This document shows positions 62,133 to 64,000 of a stretch of DNA of 64,000 nucleotides, one piece after another. Source of the DNA: SHZL01 sp031362985 (GTDB lineage Bacteria; Pseudomonadota; Gammaproteobacteria; Xanthomonadales; SZUA-36); the NCBI GenBank assembly GCA_031362985.1, contig JANLTO010000032.1:1-64000 (forward strand), read 5' to 3'. Both the position numbers and the translations under genes were made by a program. The notes under the pieces were generated by a model, which was not told the origin of the DNA, did not search any database, and saw nothing but the letters and a program-made list of their open reading frames with translations. Position 1 is the first letter of the stretch. Each line of letters opens with the position of its first letter.

Positions 62133-63308
62133 ATGTCTCCTGACATCCTGCCTGATCCCCCGGAAGAGCTCAAGCAACTGAGCCATGCACTGGGGCACAA
62201 AATTTGCCTCGAAAGCGCAAGGGATGGCTTTCTGTCATTTTCGCGCTACATGGAACTGGCCTTGTACGAGCCCGGACTGGGTTATTACTCGGCCGGACTA
62301 AACAAGCTGGGGGCGGGCGGGGATTTTGTCACAGCGCCTGAACTTGGCGGCCTGTTCGCGCAGTGCATCGCCAGGCAGGTGGAGCAGGTGGCCGCGGCTT
62401 TGGGCACTTATGACATTCTCGAATTGGGGGCGGGGACGGGCAAGCTTGCCCTTGACCTGTTGCGAAATTTACCCGAATCCCGCCAACCGAAGCGCTACAT
62501 GATCCTCGAGCGCAGCGCCGATCTGCGCCTGGTGCAACAACGGCTCATGGCCGAGTGGTTGCCCGGTTGGCAGGACCGGGTCAAATGGCTGTCGGCCCCC
62601 CCGGACGACCAATGGGATGGAATACTGCTGGCCAACGAGGTCGTGGATGCGCTGCCGGTGGAACGCTTTCGCATCGGCGTCAACGGCATCGAGCAACTGG
62701 GTGTGGCGCCCGGCCGCAAAGGCTTCGAATGGTGCTTTCGCCCGGCCCCGCGTGACCTGGAGCAGGCCGTCAACTCACTCGAGGAAAATGCCACTGGCCC
62801 TTATACCTCCGAACTCAACCTGCACCTGGAAGACTGGCTCAGAGCCGTAAGCAGCCGATTACGCAAAGGCATGGCCTTGCTCATCGATTACGGCTATCCG
62901 CGATCCGAGTACTACCGGCCAGACCGCAGTGACGGCACCTTGATGTGCCATTATCGCCATCGTGCCCACAGCGATGTGTTTTTCTGGCCGGGTCTGCAGG
63001 ACATCACTGCATTCATAGACTTCACGGCGCTGGCGGAGGCAGCCGATGCCTGCGCGCTGGATGTCGCGGGCTATACCAGCCAGTGCATGTTTTTGCTGGG
63101 TTGCGGGCTGGATCGCCTGCTGTCACGACAACTGGCCAACAATACTGCAGCCCATCTCAGGCTCAATGCCGAAGCCCGCGAACTTACCTTGCCGGGCAAC
63201 ATGGGTGAGCGCTTCCAGGTCATGGCTCTGACACGTGACCTGGACCTTGGCGGGCTGAATATTCCCCTGCGTGGTTTTTCATTGCGGGATTTGCGTCACC
63301 GGCTCTGA
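62133..63308 (+). CDS. MidA/NDUFAF7-type SAM-dependent methyltransferase
   Basis: 391 residues (COG1565 type). 'FSRYMELALYEPGLGYYSAGLNKLGAGGDFVTAPELGGLFAQCIARQ' is the family N-terminus; 'ILELGAGTGKLALDLL' is the SAM site; 'LLANEVVDALPVERF' and 'LLIDYGYPRSEYYRPDRSDGTLMCHYRHRAHSD' follow. The human relative methylates an arginine of complex I subunit NDUFS2; the bacterial substrate is unknown. ATG at 62133 preferred; a GTG at 62124 is possible. Confidence 0.9.
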   Translation: MSPDILPDPPEELKQLSHALGHKICLESARDGFLSFSRYMELALYEPGLGYYSAGLNKLGAGGDFVTAPELGGLFAQCIARQVEQVAAALGTYDILELGAGTGKLALDLLRNLPESRQPKRYMILERSADLRLVQQRLMAEWLPGWQDRVKWLSAPPDDQWDGILLANEVVDALPVERFRIGVNGIEQLGVAPGRKGFEWCFRPAPRDLEQAVNSLEENATGPYTSELNLHLEDWLRAVSSRLRKGMALLIDYGYPRSEYYRPDRSDGTLMCHYRHRAHSDVFFWPGLQDITAFIDFTALAEAADACALDVAGYTSQCMFLLGCGLDRLLSRQLANNTAAHLRLNAEARELTLPGNMGERFQVMALTRDLDLGGLNIPLRGFSLRDLRHRL

Positions 63309-63317
63309 AGAAACGCT

Positions 63318-63899
63318 TCAGTAGCGCAGCGTGCGGCCGAATGACGGGTTGGGCATGGTCATGCACTCTTCTGCCAGCTCTCTGATTTTGCAAACTGTCC
63401 TCCAGTTGCGACCTGTCACTGGAACGCCGAGCAATTTCTCGGTGCCTGCTGCAAGCCTGGATCTGCCCACACCTTCGGGTGCATGCAGGTAGAACACGGT
63501 GTCGCTCAGAAGAAACCTCTCACTTGCCATTTTAAGGCTGTTGAGTTTCTCTAAATTGGGGTTCTTGGGCGTGGAAGCGAGAAAGCCAAGATGCAAACTA
63601 CTTGGATCAACCTCTGCTTCGGGGAATGGGTTTTTTGCTATTGCCGCGTTTATTGCTTCAAGACCGAGCAGAAGAACGAGGGGTTCAAAGCCGTGACGCT
63701 TTTTAATTTCAGTGGCCAATTTCATGGAGATTCGCGAAGGGTTCCTTTCGGTACTCTGAAAGACTGCGTTGCCGCTTTGGATATACGTTCTGACTTTTTT
63801 CACGCCAATGTCTTCGAGGAGAACAACAAGCTCCTTCATAGGCAAAGGGTTGTTCCCGCCAACGTTGATGCCTCTGAAAAGCGCAATATACGTATTCAT
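63318..63899 (-). CDS. DUF1697 domain protein
   Basis: 193 residues from the ATG at 63899. 'YIALFRGINVGGNNPLPMKELVVLLEDIGVKKVRTYIQSGNAVFQS' is the DUF1697 signature; the end 'GRSRLAAGTEKLLGVPVTGRNWRTVCKIRELA' fits as well. The function of the family is unknown. It converges on the methyltransferase gene with 9 bp between stops. The remaining ~100 bp to the window end hold nothing recognisable. Confidence 0.9.
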   Translation of the reverse strand: MNTYIALFRGINVGGNNPLPMKELVVLLEDIGVKKVRTYIQSGNAVFQSTERNPSRISMKLATEIKKRHGFEPLVLLLGLEAINAAIAKNPFPEAEVDPSSLHLGFLASTPKNPNLEKLNSLKMASERFLLSDTVFYLHAPEGVGRSRLAAGTEKLLGVPVTGRNWRTVCKIRELAEECMTMPNPSFGRTLRY

Positions 63900-64000
63900 G
63901 CGATCGCCGGTTGAGGTATGTCTCCAGGCACACAACGGCTGAGCTCAGCTTCCAGACGATGGCTGAGCGGCAACATCCCGGGTATTTATCACATCGGAAG

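Overview
The window reads as a chromosome segment from a GC-rich, free-living, probably aquatic or marine Gammaproteobacterium. The housekeeping block rpsU-yqeY-dnaG-rpoD with divergent tsaD, the de novo NAD genes, the folate genes, TonB-dependent receptors and an MCE lipid transporter all fit that. No genus can be named from sequence alone. No CRISPR array, prophage, complete insertion sequence or rRNA was seen.

Layout. 0-1.9 kb is a gene-poor patchwork: a strong stem-loop, a chimeric ORF whose first residues match the start of DNA polymerase III alpha, and a small secreted protein. 1.9-9.1 kb holds malate synthase, a secreted FG-GAP/ASPIC protein, a PhoD-like lipoprotein, a fluoride channel and a GABA-type permease. 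9.1-22.2 kb is the most interesting block. An ECF sigma gene lies behind two tandem palindromes that overlap its promoter, next to a TetR/SRPBCC pair. Then come seven collinear genes: DUF885 peptidase, alpha/beta hydrolase, GPH transporter, TonB receptor, phytanoyl-CoA-type dioxygenase, M19 dipeptidase, and a 1067-residue membrane-anchored alpha/beta hydrolase fused to an M3 metallopeptidase. I read this as an uptake and degradation locus for an unknown peptide-like or ester/amide compound. It is my best candidate for an undescribed system.

22-28 kb has a second FG-GAP protein, a PLP decarboxylase, a VIT-like membrane protein, a Ca2+/H+ exchanger and a histone H1-like protein. 28-48 kb is accessory in character. 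It contains six toxin-antitoxin modules of different families (HigB/Gp49-type, HipBA, HigBA, MazEF, ParDE, VapBC), five of them with a palindrome or direct repeat just upstream, plus three tRNA genes and IS-end-like repeats. Among these lie an MCE (Mla/Pqi-type) operon translationally overlapped by a TonB receptor gene, Dps, two arylsulfatases, and a substrate-binding protein paired with an ArsB/NhaD-type carrier. The MCE permease gene carries a frameshift that is exactly explained by a 7-bp tandem duplication.

48-64 kb is core metabolism and information processing: kynureninase, nadB, nadC, nadA, rpoD, dnaG, yqeY, rpsU, gamma-glutamyltransferase, tsaD, folB, folK, a pteridine reductase, a MidA-type methyltransferase and a DUF1697 protein. 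A GGGGTCAG-based inverted repeat separates nadA from rpoD.
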